Source: Lacinutrix sp. Bg11-31 (GTDB lineage: Bacteria; Bacteroidota; Bacteroidia; Flavobacteriales; Flavobacteriaceae). From it: a DNA stretch of 64,000 nucleotides. The position numbers and the translations under genes are program-made. Below the pieces are notes generated by a model that worked only from the letters and a program-made list of their open reading frames with translations, ran no database searches and was not told the origin of the DNA. Of this stretch, positions 43,587 through 53,157 are shown piece after piece; the first letter of the stretch is position 1, and each line of letters begins with the position of its first letter. Location of the stretch: positions 3,286,001 through 3,350,000 of the forward strand of contig NZ_CP025118.1 of NCBI RefSeq assembly GCF_002831665.1, written 5' to 3'.

Positions 43587-44300
43587 ATGGCGAAATTAAG
43601 CGTAAATATAAATAAAATAGCAACTTTAAGAAATTCTAGAGGAGGAGATACGCCAAATGTGGTGCAATTTGCAAAAGACGTGCAACGTTTTGGAGCAGAA
43701 GGAGTAACTATACATCCAAGACCAGACGAAAGGCATATTCGCTACCAAGATGCTTACGATTTAAAACCAATTGTACATACAGAGTATAATATAGAAGGAA
43801 ATCCAATCTCGAAATTTGTAGATATGGTTCTTGAAATTAAGCCAACACAAGTAACATTAGTTCCCGATAGTATAGATGCTTTAACTAGCAATGCGGGTTG
43901 GGATACTATTAAACATAAAGATTTTTTAATTGAAGTTATTGCCGAGTTTAAAAGGAACAATATTCGTACATCTATTTTTGTAGATCCAGATATAAAGCAA
44001 ATTGAAGGTGCAAAAGAAACAGGAGCAGATAGAATAGAATTGTATACTGAAGGTTTTGCAGATCAATATCGTTTAGGGAATAAAAAAGCAATAAAGCCTT
44101 ATGCAGAATGTGCAGAGATTGCAAATAAAATAGGATTAGGAATAAATGCTGGACATGATTTGTCTTTGGATAATATTCAGTTTTTTAAACAAAATATCCC
44201 AGGATTGTTAGAGGTTTCTATTGGTCATGCTTTAATTTCCGAAAGCTTATATTTAGGTATAGAAAATGTAGTTAACATGTATTTGAATAAGCTGAAGTAG
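43587..44300 (+). CDS. pdxJ: Pyridoxine 5'-phosphate synthase
   Basis: A protein of 237 residues matching PdxJ over its full length: LSVNINKIATLRNSRGGDTPNVVQFAKDVQRFGAEGVTIHPRPDERHIRYQD, EGNPISKFVDMVLEIKPTQVTLVPD, and NAGHDLSLDNI. It condenses 1-deoxyxylulose 5-phosphate with 3-amino-2-oxopropyl phosphate in the last step of DXP-dependent vitamin B6 synthesis. It may be the second gene of a unit with the orphan at 43039. Confidence 0.95.
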   Translation: MAKLSVNINKIATLRNSRGGDTPNVVQFAKDVQRFGAEGVTIHPRPDERHIRYQDAYDLKPIVHTEYNIEGNPISKFVDMVLEIKPTQVTLVPDSIDALTSNAGWDTIKHKDFLIEVIAEFKRNNIRTSIFVDPDIKQIEGAKETGADRIELYTEGFADQYRLGNKKAIKPYAECAEIANKIGLGINAGHDLSLDNIQFFKQNIPGLLEVSIGHALISESLYLGIENVVNMYLNKLK

Positions 44301-44500
44301 AGTTTGAACTTTAGCTCTAAGTTGAGGTTAAATTTATAATCAATTCATATTCAGAAAAAAAAACAGTAAAAGAATTAGTAAGAGTAAGCACATCCGGAAT
44401 CGTGAAAATTAGTGCAATTCGTGTCAAAAAAATATTCGAGTAAAAACAATATAATTAATATTACAATTTCCTCTTTTTGGAGGATTTAAGGAAGAATAAA

Positions 44501-45265
44501 ATGCAATTACACTCAAACATAATAGGAGAAGGTAAGCCATTTATTATCCTTCATGGCTTTTTAGGCATGAGCGATAATTGGAAAACATTAGGAAAGGAAT
44601 TTGCTAAAGCAGGATTTCAGGTTCATTTGGTAGATCAACGAAATCACGGAAGAAGTTTTCATAGCGATAACTTTAATTACGATCTATTATCTCAAGATTT
44701 AAAAGACTATTGCGACACGCATAATTTAAAAGATATTGTTTTACTTGGTCATTCTATGGGAGGAAAAACAGCAATGTTATTTTCATCGCAATTTCCCGAT
44801 TATGTAAGTAAGTTAATAATTGCAGATATTTCTCCGCGTTTTTATCCTATTCATCACGATGCTATTTTAGAAGGTTTAGCGAATTTAGATTTTAATACAT
44901 TAAAAACAAGAGGAGAGGCAGAAGAGCAATTGTCTAATTATGTTAGCGATTACGGAACAAGACTGTTCCTTTTAAAAAATCTATATTGGGTAGAAAAAGG
45001 AGTTTTAGGACTTAGAATAAATTTAGATGTTTTAACTAAAAACGTTAGTGAAGTTGGAGAAGTATTACCAATACATTCTAAATTTGAAGGTGAAACGTTA
45101 TTTTTAAAAGGAGATAAAAGCGAATACATTGCAGCGCAAGACGAAGCAATTATAAAGGCTCATTTTACAAACGCTAAAATCGAAACCATTGCAAACGCAG
45201 GACATTGGTTGCATGCAGAGAATCCTAAAGATTTTTATAACGCAGTAATTAATTTTGTATATTGA
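44501..45265 (+). CDS. Alpha/beta hydrolase (YbfF-like esterase)
   Basis: The ATG at 44501 (MQLHSNIIGEGKPFIILHGFLG) is the probable start; the frame opens at TTG 44477. Of 254 residues, the oxyanion motif LHGFLG, the nucleophile elbow GHSMGGKTAM, an acidic DKSEYI near 215 and a terminal His in AGHWLHAENP complete the triad. The family hydrolyses short acyl or thioester bonds in the cytoplasm. Substrate not known. Confidence 0.88.
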   Translation: MQLHSNIIGEGKPFIILHGFLGMSDNWKTLGKEFAKAGFQVHLVDQRNHGRSFHSDNFNYDLLSQDLKDYCDTHNLKDIVLLGHSMGGKTAMLFSSQFPDYVSKLIIADISPRFYPIHHDAILEGLANLDFNTLKTRGEAEEQLSNYVSDYGTRLFLLKNLYWVEKGVLGLRINLDVLTKNVSEVGEVLPIHSKFEGETLFLKGDKSEYIAAQDEAIIKAHFTNAKIETIANAGHWLHAENPKDFYNAVINFVY

Positions 45266-45286
45266 AAAGCATATAAAACAAAAATT

Positions 45287-45634
45287 ATGAACTTAATAAT
45301 TAGACTTCTTTTAAACGCAATAGCAGTATTTGTGTTGGCCAACGTATTAAATGGCGTGCAAGTAGATGGCTATGTATCTGCAATAATTGTAGCAGTTGTA
45401 TTGTCAATTTTAAATTTATTAGTAAAACCGTTATTGGTGATATTAACATTGCCAATAACTATAATTACATTAGGGTTATTTCTAATTGTAATAAATGCGC
45501 TAATCATTTTACTTGCAGATAAATTAATCGATGGTTTTTCTGTAGATAATATCTGGTGGGCAATTTTATTTAGTGTGCTATTGTCAATACTACAATCGTT
45601 ATTGCAATCATTTATGAAAACAGAGAAAAAGTAA
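45287..45634 (+). CDS. Phage holin family 4-like membrane protein (YvlD type)
   Basis: A protein of 115 residues with four hydrophobic helices; the pattern ILNLLVKPLLVILTLPITIITLGLFLIVINALII is that of PF04020. Despite the family name it is a chromosomal housekeeping membrane protein in many bacteria. It starts 21 bases after the hydrolase gene. Function is unknown. Confidence 0.85.
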   Translation: MNLIIRLLLNAIAVFVLANVLNGVQVDGYVSAIIVAVVLSILNLLVKPLLVILTLPITIITLGLFLIVINALIILLADKLIDGFSVDNIWWAILFSVLLSILQSLLQSFMKTEKK

Positions 45635-45743
45635 GCAGTAATAAGTCAAAGAATAATGGGCAGCAGCAAACTTTACAGCTTAACAACTTTGCGAGAACAT
45701 TCTTTGTTATTAGATTTCGTCTAAAATTCAACAAATCAAAAAC

Positions 45744-45774
45744 TTTGATGGAGAGTAAAAAATTAGTATTTTTG
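45744..45774 (+). promoter_or_regulatory. Flavobacterial housekeeping promoter of tig
   Basis: TTTG at 45744-45747 and TATTTTTG at 45767-45774 with 19 bases between match the Bacteroidota -33/-7 consensus. The transcript would start near 45781, about 30 bases before the tig start codon. Confidence 0.75.
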
Positions 45775-45811
45775 CACTCCATTTTTGGTTACATTAAACA
45801 GATTATTCAAG

Positions 45812-47140
45812 ATGAATATTACAAGAGAAAATAAAGATGCATTAAATGCTGTAGTAACAGTATTAATCGAGAAAGAGGATTACACAGCTAAAGTTGATAA
45901 AATCTTAGTAGATTACAGAAAAACTGCAAACATTCCTGGATTTAGAAAAGGTCAAGTGCCAATGGGAATGGTTAAAAAACAATACGGTAAAGCTGTATTA
46001 GCCGATGAGGTTAATAAGTTAATTCAAGAAGGATTAAATAAGTATTTAGCTGAAGAAAAGTTAGATGTTTTAGGTCAGCCATTACCAAAAACTCAAGACG
46101 AAATCAATTGGGATTCAGATAGTTTTTCTTTTGAATTTGAATTAGGTCTTGCGCCAGAATTCGAAGTTGATTTAAAAGGAAAAAAAGATATAATACATTA
46201 CAATATCGTTGCAGACGATAAATTGATTGATGGTCAAGTTGAAAATATCCAGAAGCAATATGGTAAATTAGTAGCTTTAAAAGAAGTTGCTAAAGACAGT
46301 GAAATTACTGGTGTTTATAAAAATGAAGCTGAAGAAATAGAAAATACTGTAACTTTAACTTTAGATAAGTTTAAAGGTAAAGCAACAGAAAAGAAATTTG
46401 TTGGAGCTAAAGTTGGAGATGTTATTACATTAAAAACAAAAGGACTTTACGAAGATGACCACGAATTAATGCAAGCATTAAAAGTGGAAGATGATAAAGC
46501 ACATGGTTTAGATATTGAAGTTGCTTTTGAAGTAACCGAAATTAATAAACGCGAACCAGCAGATTTAGATCAAGAGTTGTTCGATAAGTTATTTGGAAAA
46601 GATGGTGTAAAATCGGTTTTAGAATTAAAAGAGAAGATTAAAGAAGATGCTGAAAAGCAATTCGTACAGCAATCAGATCAGAAATTCTTAAACGATGTTA
46701 CTGAAGATTTAGTAGCAAATACTAAATTCGATTTACCAGCAGAATTTTTAACAAAATGGATGCAGTCAGCAGGAGAAAACCCTATGGATGAGGCTACAGC
46801 GAAAGAAGAGTACCAGAAGTCTGAGAAAAGCTTACGTTACCAACTTATCGAAGCTAAATTAATGCAAGCTAACGACATTAAGGTAGATTTCGAAGACGTA
46901 AAAGAGAGTGCTAAGACAATGATTAAAGTGCAAATGGCACAATTTGGTCAAATGAATCCTAGTGACAAAGAACTTGACGATATTGCTGCAAGAGTATTAT
47001 CTAACCAAGAAGAAGTAAAACGTTTAAGCGAGCAAGTAGTAAGCCAAAAACTATTAGGTCTTTATAAAGAAAAAGCAAACGTAAAAACTAAAGAATTATC
47101 TTACGATAAATTTGTTAAAGAAGTTTACGGAGACAAATAA
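45812..47140 (+). CDS. tig: Trigger factor
   Basis: The start is ATG 45812 (MNITRENKDALN), not the TTG 27 bases earlier. 442 residues: ribosome-binding domain (1-115) with the signature GFRKGQVPMGMVKKQYG, a degenerate PPIase-like middle domain (about 150-240) and the long helical C-terminal chaperone domain. It binds nascent chains at the ribosome exit. It is followed by clpP and clpX, the usual order. Confidence 0.94.
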   Translation: MNITRENKDALNAVVTVLIEKEDYTAKVDKILVDYRKTANIPGFRKGQVPMGMVKKQYGKAVLADEVNKLIQEGLNKYLAEEKLDVLGQPLPKTQDEINWDSDSFSFEFELGLAPEFEVDLKGKKDIIHYNIVADDKLIDGQVENIQKQYGKLVALKEVAKDSEITGVYKNEAEEIENTVTLTLDKFKGKATEKKFVGAKVGDVITLKTKGLYEDDHELMQALKVEDDKAHGLDIEVAFEVTEINKREPADLDQELFDKLFGKDGVKSVLELKEKIKEDAEKQFVQQSDQKFLNDVTEDLVANTKFDLPAEFLTKWMQSAGENPMDEATAKEEYQKSEKSLRYQLIEAKLMQANDIKVDFEDVKESAKTMIKVQMAQFGQMNPSDKELDDIAARVLSNQEEVKRLSEQVVSQKLLGLYKEKANVKTKELSYDKFVKEVYGDK

Positions 47141-47357
47141 TTTTATTAAAATGTCTTACTAAGTGCAGTTGTAGTACTTGTGAAATTTAATTATAATATC
47201 ATTATATTTAGGCATTGAATTATTTACAATTCAGTGCCTATTTTATTAGCGTTAAATTCAACATAAAAAGTTTGAGAACTGTTGATTTAGCCATACATTT
47301 AAATGTTTCTGAAGTAATTTAGAAACTTAACTAAAATATCAAATTCAAAACACACAT

Positions 47358-48032
47358 ATGGATTACGGAAAAGAATTCGAAAAATTTGCTATAAAAGACC
47401 AAGGAATAAGCAGTACATACTACGACAAAATCATTAGTAGTGTTACACCTCAAAACATGACGCCTTATATTATAGAAGAACGTCAATTAAACATCTCTCA
47501 GCTAGATGTGTTTTCAAGATTAATGATGGATCGTATCCTTTTCTTAGGAACAGGAATTAACGATAATGTTGCAAATATTGTACAAGCACAACTTTTGTTT
47601 TTAGAAAGTGTGGATGCTAATAAAGATATTCAAATGTACATTAACTCTCCAGGAGGAAGTGTATATGCAGGATTAGGTATTTACGATACTATGCAGTTTA
47701 TTAAACCAGATGTAGCAACTATTTGTACAGGAATGGCAGCCTCAATGGGAGCCGTTTTATTATGCGCAGGAGCAAAAGGAAAGCGTAGTGGTTTAACACA
47801 TTCTCGTGTAATGATTCACCAACCGTTAGGTGGTGCACAAGGTCAAGCAAGTGATATTGAAATTACAGCTCGCGAAATATTAATTTTAAAAGAAGAACTT
47901 TATAAAATTATAAGTAAGCACTCTGGTCAAGATTACGACAAAGTTTACGAAGACAGTGATCGTGATTATTGGATGAAATCAGATAAAGCTAAAGAATACG
48001 GAATGATTGACGAGATTTTAGCTCGTAATTAG
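47358..48032 (+). CDS. clpP: ATP-dependent Clp protease proteolytic subunit
   Basis: A protein of 224 residues with the catalytic serine in [13 protein letters not shown], histidine in [17 protein letters not shown] and an aspartate in DSDRDYWM. Together with ClpX, encoded 92 bases downstream, it forms the cytoplasmic degradation machine. The first 25 residues form a propeptide-like extension. Confidence 0.96.
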   Translation: MDYGKEFEKFAIKDQGISSTYYDKIISSVTPQNMTPYIIEERQLNISQLDVFSRLMMDRILFLGTGINDNVANIVQAQLLFLESVDANKDIQMYINSPGGSVYAGLGIYDTMQFIKPDVATICTGMAASMGAVLLCAGAKGKRSGLTHSRVMIHQPLGGAQGQASDIEITAREILILKEELYKIISKHSGQDYDKVYEDSDRDYWMKSDKAKEYGMIDEILARN

Positions 48033-48124
48033 AAATTATATAATACAATAGTGATTGCAGTTGTACTAGAAAGGTTTGAGTAAGAACTTTTTATTTTCAA
48101 CTTTTTACTTTTAATTATTAAAGA

Positions 48125-49357
48125 ATGGCAAAGGAAGAATTAGAATGTTCGTTTTGTGGTAGGAAAAAGCCAGAAACAAGTTTATTAATCGCAGGTTTAG
48201 ATGCGCATATTTGTGATCGCTGTATAGAGCAAGCACATGGTATTGTAATTGAAGAATCTAAGGAGAGTGATAGTGAAGATTTGTCTGCAGAACTTATGTT
48301 GCGTAAACCGCAGCAAATAAAGACGTTTTTAGACGAATATATTATTGGGCAAGAGTCTACTAAAAAAGTAATGTCTGTAGCGGTTTATAACCATTATAAA
48401 CGTTTATTGCAGCCACCATCAAATGATGATATCGAGATTCAAAAATCGAATATTATTATGGTTGGTGAAACTGGAACTGGTAAAACGTTAATGGCAAAAA
48501 CAATTGCTAAAATGCTTAACGTACCTTTAGCTATTGTAGATGCCACAGTATTAACTGAAGCAGGTTATGTAGGTGAAGATGTAGAAAGTATCTTAACACG
48601 TTTATTACAAGCAGCAGATTACAGTTTAGAGAAAGCCGAAAAAGGTATCGTTTTTATAGATGAGATAGATAAAATTGCTCGTAAGAGTGATAATCCTTCT
48701 ATAACTAGAGATGTATCTGGAGAAGGTGTGCAACAAGCATTGCTTAAATTATTAGAAGGAACGGTTGTAAATGTACCACCAAAAGGAGGTAGAAAACATC
48801 CAGATCAAAAATTTATAGAAGTAAATACAGAGAATATTTTGTTTATTGCTGGTGGAGCTTTCGATGGTATAAATCGTGTAATCTCTAAAAGATTAAACAT
48901 GCAAGCTGTTGGTTATAGCGCCTCAATAAGTGATGACGTTGTAGATAATAATAACTTATTGCAATATATTATTCCTAAAGATTTAAAAGACTTTGGGTTA
49001 ATTCCTGAGATTATTGGAAGGTTACCTGTATTAACATACATGGATCCTTTAGATGGTGCTACGCTTAGAGCTATTTTAACAGAGCCTAAAAATGCTATTA
49101 TAAAGCAATACAAAAAACTTTTCTCTATGGACGAGATAGAGTTTAGTATTACAGATGGTGCTTTAGAGTTTATAGTTGGTAAAGCTATAGAATATAAGTT
49201 AGGAGCTAGAGGGTTGCGTTCTTTATGTGAAGAGATTTTAACAGATGCCATGTTCGAATTACCAGGAAGTGATATTAAGAAATTAAATGTCACTAAGGCT
49301 TACGCCGAACAAAAAATATCTAAAAACACTATTAAGAAATTAAAGGCAGTTTCTTAA
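48125..49357 (+). CDS. clpX: ATP-dependent Clp protease ATP-binding subunit ClpX
   Basis: A protein of 410 residues: an N-terminal zinc-binding domain with CSFCGRKK and CDRC, Walker A GETGTGKT, Walker B FIDEIDKI, the pore-loop region VTSGYVGED-like (seen as [14 protein letters not shown]), and sensor motifs in [10 protein letters not shown] (seen as [15 protein letters not shown]). It unfolds tagged proteins and feeds ClpP. Confidence 0.96.
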   Translation: MAKEELECSFCGRKKPETSLLIAGLDAHICDRCIEQAHGIVIEESKESDSEDLSAELMLRKPQQIKTFLDEYIIGQESTKKVMSVAVYNHYKRLLQPPSNDDIEIQKSNIIMVGETGTGKTLMAKTIAKMLNVPLAIVDATVLTEAGYVGEDVESILTRLLQAADYSLEKAEKGIVFIDEIDKIARKSDNPSITRDVSGEGVQQALLKLLEGTVVNVPPKGGRKHPDQKFIEVNTENILFIAGGAFDGINRVISKRLNMQAVGYSASISDDVVDNNNLLQYIIPKDLKDFGLIPEIIGRLPVLTYMDPLDGATLRAILTEPKNAIIKQYKKLFSMDEIEFSITDGALEFIVGKAIEYKLGARGLRSLCEEILTDAMFELPGSDIKKLNVTKAYAEQKISKNTIKKLKAVS

Positions 49358-49380
49358 TAACATAATAATAGTACAAATTG

Positions 49381-49410
49381 AAGCCTACTTTATTATAAAG
49401 TAGGCTTTTT
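49381..49410 (+). terminator. Terminator after clpX
   Basis: Arms AAGCCTACTTT and AAAGTAGGCTT with a 5-base loop and a T-run, 24 bases after the clpX stop. Confidence 0.88.
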
Positions 49411-49422
49411 TATTTTTTATAA

Positions 49423-49944
49423 ATGAAGCTGTCAAGATTTAAAAATCCAGAAACAGAAAGACTTGTTTTTACCAATACAAACCTGGAAGATGTTGCTCTT
49501 GTTTTTGCTTCTCGATCTAGCCCAATTGTAAGAAAGTATATTATACAACCTTTGTATACAAAGGAAGAAGAAGCTGTGGCACATATTAATAAACTGATTA
49601 GTTATTTAGAAGAAGACAAATCTATAAGTTGGACTTTAATCAATAAAGTTACAAATGAAAAAATAGGTAGTATATGCTTGTGGAATTTTTCTCAAGACAG
49701 GAAAACTGCTGAAGTTGGTTACGATTTATTGCCTGAGTATTTTAGAAAAGGTTACATGTCTGAAGCACTACAAGCAGTTATAAAATTTGGTTTAAACGAT
49801 CTTAACTTAAGTATAATTGAAGCCTTTACGCATATTGAAAACGAAAGCTCAAAGAAGTTGTTAGTTACTAATGGATTTGTCTTACAGCCTGAGAGAGAAG
49901 ATCCCGGTTTTCCTAAAAACAGTATATATATTTTATGTAAATAA
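49423..49944 (+). CDS. GNAT family N-acetyltransferase (RimJ/RimL-like)
   Basis: A protein of 173 residues with the ETERLVFTNTNLEDV start, a central NEKIGSICLWNF strand, and the acetyl-CoA loop around EVGYDLLPEYFRKGYMSEALQAVI. RimJ-like enzymes acetylate N-termini or amines. It follows the clpX terminator closely, so its promoter must lie in or before the hairpin. Substrate unknown. Confidence 0.87.
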   Translation: MKLSRFKNPETERLVFTNTNLEDVALVFASRSSPIVRKYIIQPLYTKEEEAVAHINKLISYLEEDKSISWTLINKVTNEKIGSICLWNFSQDRKTAEVGYDLLPEYFRKGYMSEALQAVIKFGLNDLNLSIIEAFTHIENESSKKLLVTNGFVLQPEREDPGFPKNSIYILCK

Positions 49945-49978
49945 AAAACCACTCATAAAAAAGTTAGGAGTGGTTTTT
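49944..49978 (+). terminator. Terminator after the acetyltransferase gene
   Basis: Arms AAAAACCACTC and GAGTGGTTTTT with a 13-base loop, starting at the stop codon. Confidence 0.8.
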
Positions 49979-50108
49979 CTTGAATCTGAATTAACTAATT
50001 AACACATCTTCAACTAGGATAGAATTTAATAATAGCAAGTTAAATATAAATATAATTATTTGATTACCAATAATTTATTTAAATTATTTTTATTTTGTGC
50101 ATCTAGTT

Positions 50109-51623
50109 TTAATCATTTAACTTTAATAGCTCATCTATATAATCTCTTGTATTAGATAAACGCGGTACTTTATGTTGTCCTCCAAGTTTGTTGTTTTGTT
50201 TCAGCCAATCATAAAATAGTTTTGTTCTGGCTACATTAATTTTCGGCTTATTTAATGTCATGTTATTATAACGTTTGGCTTCGTAATCTGAGTTTATAGA
50301 TTTTAGTGCATTGTCAAACAATTCATTAAAATAATCGATATCTTTTGGAGGTGTTTTAAATTCTATAAGCCACTCGTGTGCACCTTTCTCTTTACCTTTC
50401 ATAAATATTGGGGCAGCAGTATAATCTACAATTTCACTTTTTGTTTTTTTACATACTTTTTTTAAAGCATCTTCCGCGTTTTCAATAATAAGTTCTTCTC
50501 CAAAAGCATTAATATGGTGCTTTGTTCTTCCAGAAACTTTAATTCTGTAAGGTGAAACAGATGTAAAACGAACAGTGTCACCAATTTTATAGCGCCATAA
50601 TCCAGCGTTTGTAGTAATTATTACTGCGTAGTTTTTACCTTTTTCTACTTCGCTTAAAGGAATAACGCGTTCGTTTGGTGTACCATGAGTGTCCATTGGA
50701 ATAAACTCGTAGAAAATTCCGTAATCTAACATTAATAGTAATTCGTTAGAATGGTTTAGGTCTTGAATAGCAAAAAATCCTTCCGAAGCATTATAAATTT
50801 CATAATACTTAAAATCTTTCTTTGGTAAAATATTTTTATACTGCTGTTGGTAAGGATTAAAACTTACACCTCCATGAAAGTAAACTTCCAGATTTGGCCA
50901 AATATCAAACAATGAATCTTTTCCAGTTTTGTCTAAAACATTATTAAGCAACACAAGCATCCAAGAAGGTACACCTGCCAAACTAGTAACATTTTCATTT
51001 ATAGTTTCGTTTACAATAGCAGCCATTTTGGTCTCCCAATCGCTCATTAAAGAGACTTTGTTGCTTGGCGTGCTACTAAATTCTGCCCAAAAAGGCATGT
51101 TATCTATTAAAATAGCACTTAAATCTCCAAAGGCAGTTCCGTTTTCTTTGTATAATTCTTTACTTCCACCAAGTCTTAAACCTTTCCCTGTAAAGAGTTG
51201 AGAGTTTTCATTATTGTTTAAATACATACAGAGTAAATCTTTACTTGCAGCATAATGGCAATCTTCTAAAGAGTCTTGACTTACTGGAATAAATTTACTT
51301 TTAGCACTAGTTGTTCCGCTGGACTTTGCAAACCATTTTATTGGTGAAGGCCAAAAAATATTGTGTTCTCCTAATCGAGAACGTTCAAATAAATCTTGAT
51401 AACCTTCGTAGTTTTTTACAGGAACTCTATTTGCAAATTCTGCGTAGGTTTTAATAGAAGAATAGTCGTATTTCTTACCAATTTCAGTATCCTTAGCTGT
51501 TTCAATTAAATTAAAAAGCAGTTCTTCTTGCACTTCGTTTGGGTATTTTAGAAATAAATCGATTTGGTGAAACCGTTTCTTTAAAAACCATGAAGCGATA
51601 GAGTTTACTAAAGTAATTGGCAT
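50109..51623 (-). CDS. GH3 family (auxin-responsive promoter-like) adenylate-forming protein
   Basis: A protein of 504 residues with the three GH3 motifs: phosphate loop FAKSSGTTSAKSKFIPVS, YNASEGFFAI and LWRYKIGDTVRF. Members adenylate a carboxylic acid and in plants conjugate it to amino acids; bacterial substrates are not established. The gene is common in Bacteroidota. It is divergent from the DUF2797 gene and 43 bases apart. Confidence 0.9.
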   Translation of the reverse strand: MPITLVNSIASWFLKKRFHQIDLFLKYPNEVQEELLFNLIETAKDTEIGKKYDYSSIKTYAEFANRVPVKNYEGYQDLFERSRLGEHNIFWPSPIKWFAKSSGTTSAKSKFIPVSQDSLEDCHYAASKDLLCMYLNNNENSQLFTGKGLRLGGSKELYKENGTAFGDLSAILIDNMPFWAEFSSTPSNKVSLMSDWETKMAAIVNETINENVTSLAGVPSWMLVLLNNVLDKTGKDSLFDIWPNLEVYFHGGVSFNPYQQQYKNILPKKDFKYYEIYNASEGFFAIQDLNHSNELLLMLDYGIFYEFIPMDTHGTPNERVIPLSEVEKGKNYAVIITTNAGLWRYKIGDTVRFTSVSPYRIKVSGRTKHHINAFGEELIIENAEDALKKVCKKTKSEIVDYTAAPIFMKGKEKGAHEWLIEFKTPPKDIDYFNELFDNALKSINSDYEAKRYNNMTLNKPKINVARTKLFYDWLKQNNKLGGQHKVPRLSNTRDYIDELLKLND

Positions 51624-51666
51624 ATATTTATGGTATATTTAGACACTAAAAATAACACTTTTTTTT

Positions 51667-52461
51667 ATGACTTACCAAGGCGTGCTAACAAAAATGACAA
51701 CGGAGTTTTCTAGCCCAATTCAATATTATTTAGTTTTCGAAAACGATTTCATTAATATGAATCAACTACTAGATAAAACCTTGAGAATTAAATTTGTTAA
51801 GCATCAATGTTTAAACTGTGGCTTAGACAAGCCAATCTTTAGGCAAGGCTTTTGTAAAAATTGCTTTTTCGATATGCCTCAAGCAGGAGATTGGATTATG
51901 CGACCAGAATTAAGTACTGCGCATTTAGATAAAGAAGATCGCGATTTAGAATACGAAAAGAAAGTACAGCTAAAACCACATATTGTATATCTCGCTAATT
52001 CTAGCAATGTAAAGGTTGGTGTTACTAGAAAAACCCAAGTGCCAACACGTTGGATAGATCAAGGAGCACATGAAGCTATAGAGATTGTAGAAGTGCCTAA
52101 TCGTTATTTAGCAGGTATTACAGAAGTTGCTTTAAAAGATTATGTAGCAGATAAAACCAATTGGCGAACCATGCTTAAAAACGATGTAGTCGACGAGAGT
52201 TTAGTAGAGTGGAAAAACAAGCTAAAACAATACATTCCTGATGAAGCTCAAGAATATTTTATTGAAAATAATAATGAAATTAATATAGATTTTCCTGTAT
52301 TGTCTTATCCCGTTAAGCCTAAAAGTTTAAATATTGAAAAAGTAGGTAGCTTTGAAGGTGTTTTAAAAGGTATAAAAGGACAGTATCTTATTTTTGAAGA
52401 TGATACCGTTTGTAATATTCGTGGAAATGAAGGTAAAGTGGTTACTATTGAGATCGTTTAG
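51667..52461 (+). CDS. DUF2797 domain protein
   Basis: A protein of 264 residues with two zinc-type pairs, CLNCGLDKPIFRQGFCKNC, early on, and VYLANSSNVKVGVTRKTQVPTRWIDQGAHEAI, a GIY-YIG-like segment conserved in DUF2797. The C-terminus (about 225-264) is a small beta domain. Function is unknown; the fold suggests nucleic acid contact. Confidence 0.85.
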   Translation: MTYQGVLTKMTTEFSSPIQYYLVFENDFINMNQLLDKTLRIKFVKHQCLNCGLDKPIFRQGFCKNCFFDMPQAGDWIMRPELSTAHLDKEDRDLEYEKKVQLKPHIVYLANSSNVKVGVTRKTQVPTRWIDQGAHEAIEIVEVPNRYLAGITEVALKDYVADKTNWRTMLKNDVVDESLVEWKNKLKQYIPDEAQEYFIENNNEINIDFPVLSYPVKPKSLNIEKVGSFEGVLKGIKGQYLIFEDDTVCNIRGNEGKVVTIEIV

Positions 52462-52485
52462 TAAATAGGCTTATTAGTTTTGCCG

Positions 52486-52507
52486 CTGTTGGTGTTTTTA
52501 CCAACAG
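52486..52507 (+). terminator. Hairpin downstream of the DUF2797 gene
   Basis: Stem CTGTTGGT / ACCAACAG around six bases, enclosed by AAATAG / CTATTT. A T-run is absent right after it, so termination is uncertain. Confidence 0.45.
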
Positions 52508-52545
52508 TCTATTTAGTTATCAATGTTTTTAAACGAGTGAAGCTA

Positions 52546-52566
52546 TTTTTTTTTTTTTTTTTTTTT
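52546..52566. repeat. Homopolymer tract of 21 T
   Basis: An uninterrupted run of T in the gap between the DUF2797 gene and rpsU. Such tracts vary in length by slippage or sequencing error; nothing coding is affected. Confidence 0.9.
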
Positions 52567-52655
52567 GAGTTTGGGAGGTGTTATAAAATTCAGCACAAAC
52601 CCAGTTCAATCCCTAAATATAAAATTTCTAAACATTCCAATAACTAGAAACCAAA

Positions 52656-52687
52656 AAAACCTCGCATTCTAATAGAATGCAAGGTTT
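52656..52687 (-). terminator. Terminator of rpsU
   Basis: On the minus strand AAACCTTGCATTCT ... AGAATGCGAGGTTT with a 3-base loop and one mismatch, followed by T residues. Confidence 0.8.
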
Positions 52688-52713
52688 ATATATTATAAAA
52701 GAAAAAGTATGTA

Positions 52714-52908
52714 TTATACGTTTTCTGCGTCTCTTAATCCTTGGATGTAAGCTGCTTTTTGAATTTGACGACGACGTGTTACAGAAGGCTTAGTGAAGTG
52801 TTGACCTTCTCTTAAGTTCTGCATTACTTTAATGTTACGGTGTTTTCTTTTGTAACGTTTTAAAGCTCTTTCTATATTTTCTCCGTCTTTAATTTCTATT
52901 CTTAACAT
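52714..52908 (-). CDS. rpsU: 30S ribosomal protein S21
   Basis: A protein of 64 residues with the S21 pattern IEIKDGENIERALKRYKRKHRN and a basic RRRQIQKAAYI end. S21 sits at the 30S platform near the anti-Shine-Dalgarno region. A TAnnTTTG -7 element lies 37-44 bases before the start, and a strong terminator follows the gene, so it is monocistronic. Confidence 0.95.
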   Translation of the reverse strand: MLRIEIKDGENIERALKRYKRKHRNIKVMQNLREGQHFTKPSVTRRRQIQKAAYIQGLRDAENV

Positions 52909-52944
52909 ATCTTTATATTATGTGTATTCTTAAATTTCAGGTTG

Positions 52945-52952
52945 CAAATATA
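52945..52952 (-). promoter_or_regulatory. Candidate -7 element of rpsU
   Basis: Minus strand TATATTTG (TAnnTTTG), 37-44 bases before the start codon. A TTG-like -33 element is about 18-20 bases further up. Confidence 0.55.
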
Positions 52953-53157
52953 AGTTTATCTTTTAATTTAAACAATAGACTTATACAATTTTTGCATTTT
53001 ATTTTATTAATGCTCTGTTTTAATCATTTAGATATTAGAAAAGTCTAATAAATCTAGGCTTTTTAAGCCTCTTTTAAAGGTTTAATAATTTAGTTAAAGT
53101 CAGTTATTTGCTCTATGTTCTAACAGTTCAGAAATTTCGAAACGTTCTTGTTTCTTT

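Noticed and set aside
44399..44424. Phased CGTG/AGTG/CGTG repeats before the hydrolase gene
   Set aside because: Three short imperfect units with about 10-bp spacing are too few to support a repeat array or operator.
45287..45634. Holin gene as sign of a prophage
   Set aside because: PF04020 proteins are chromosomal; no other phage genes are nearby.
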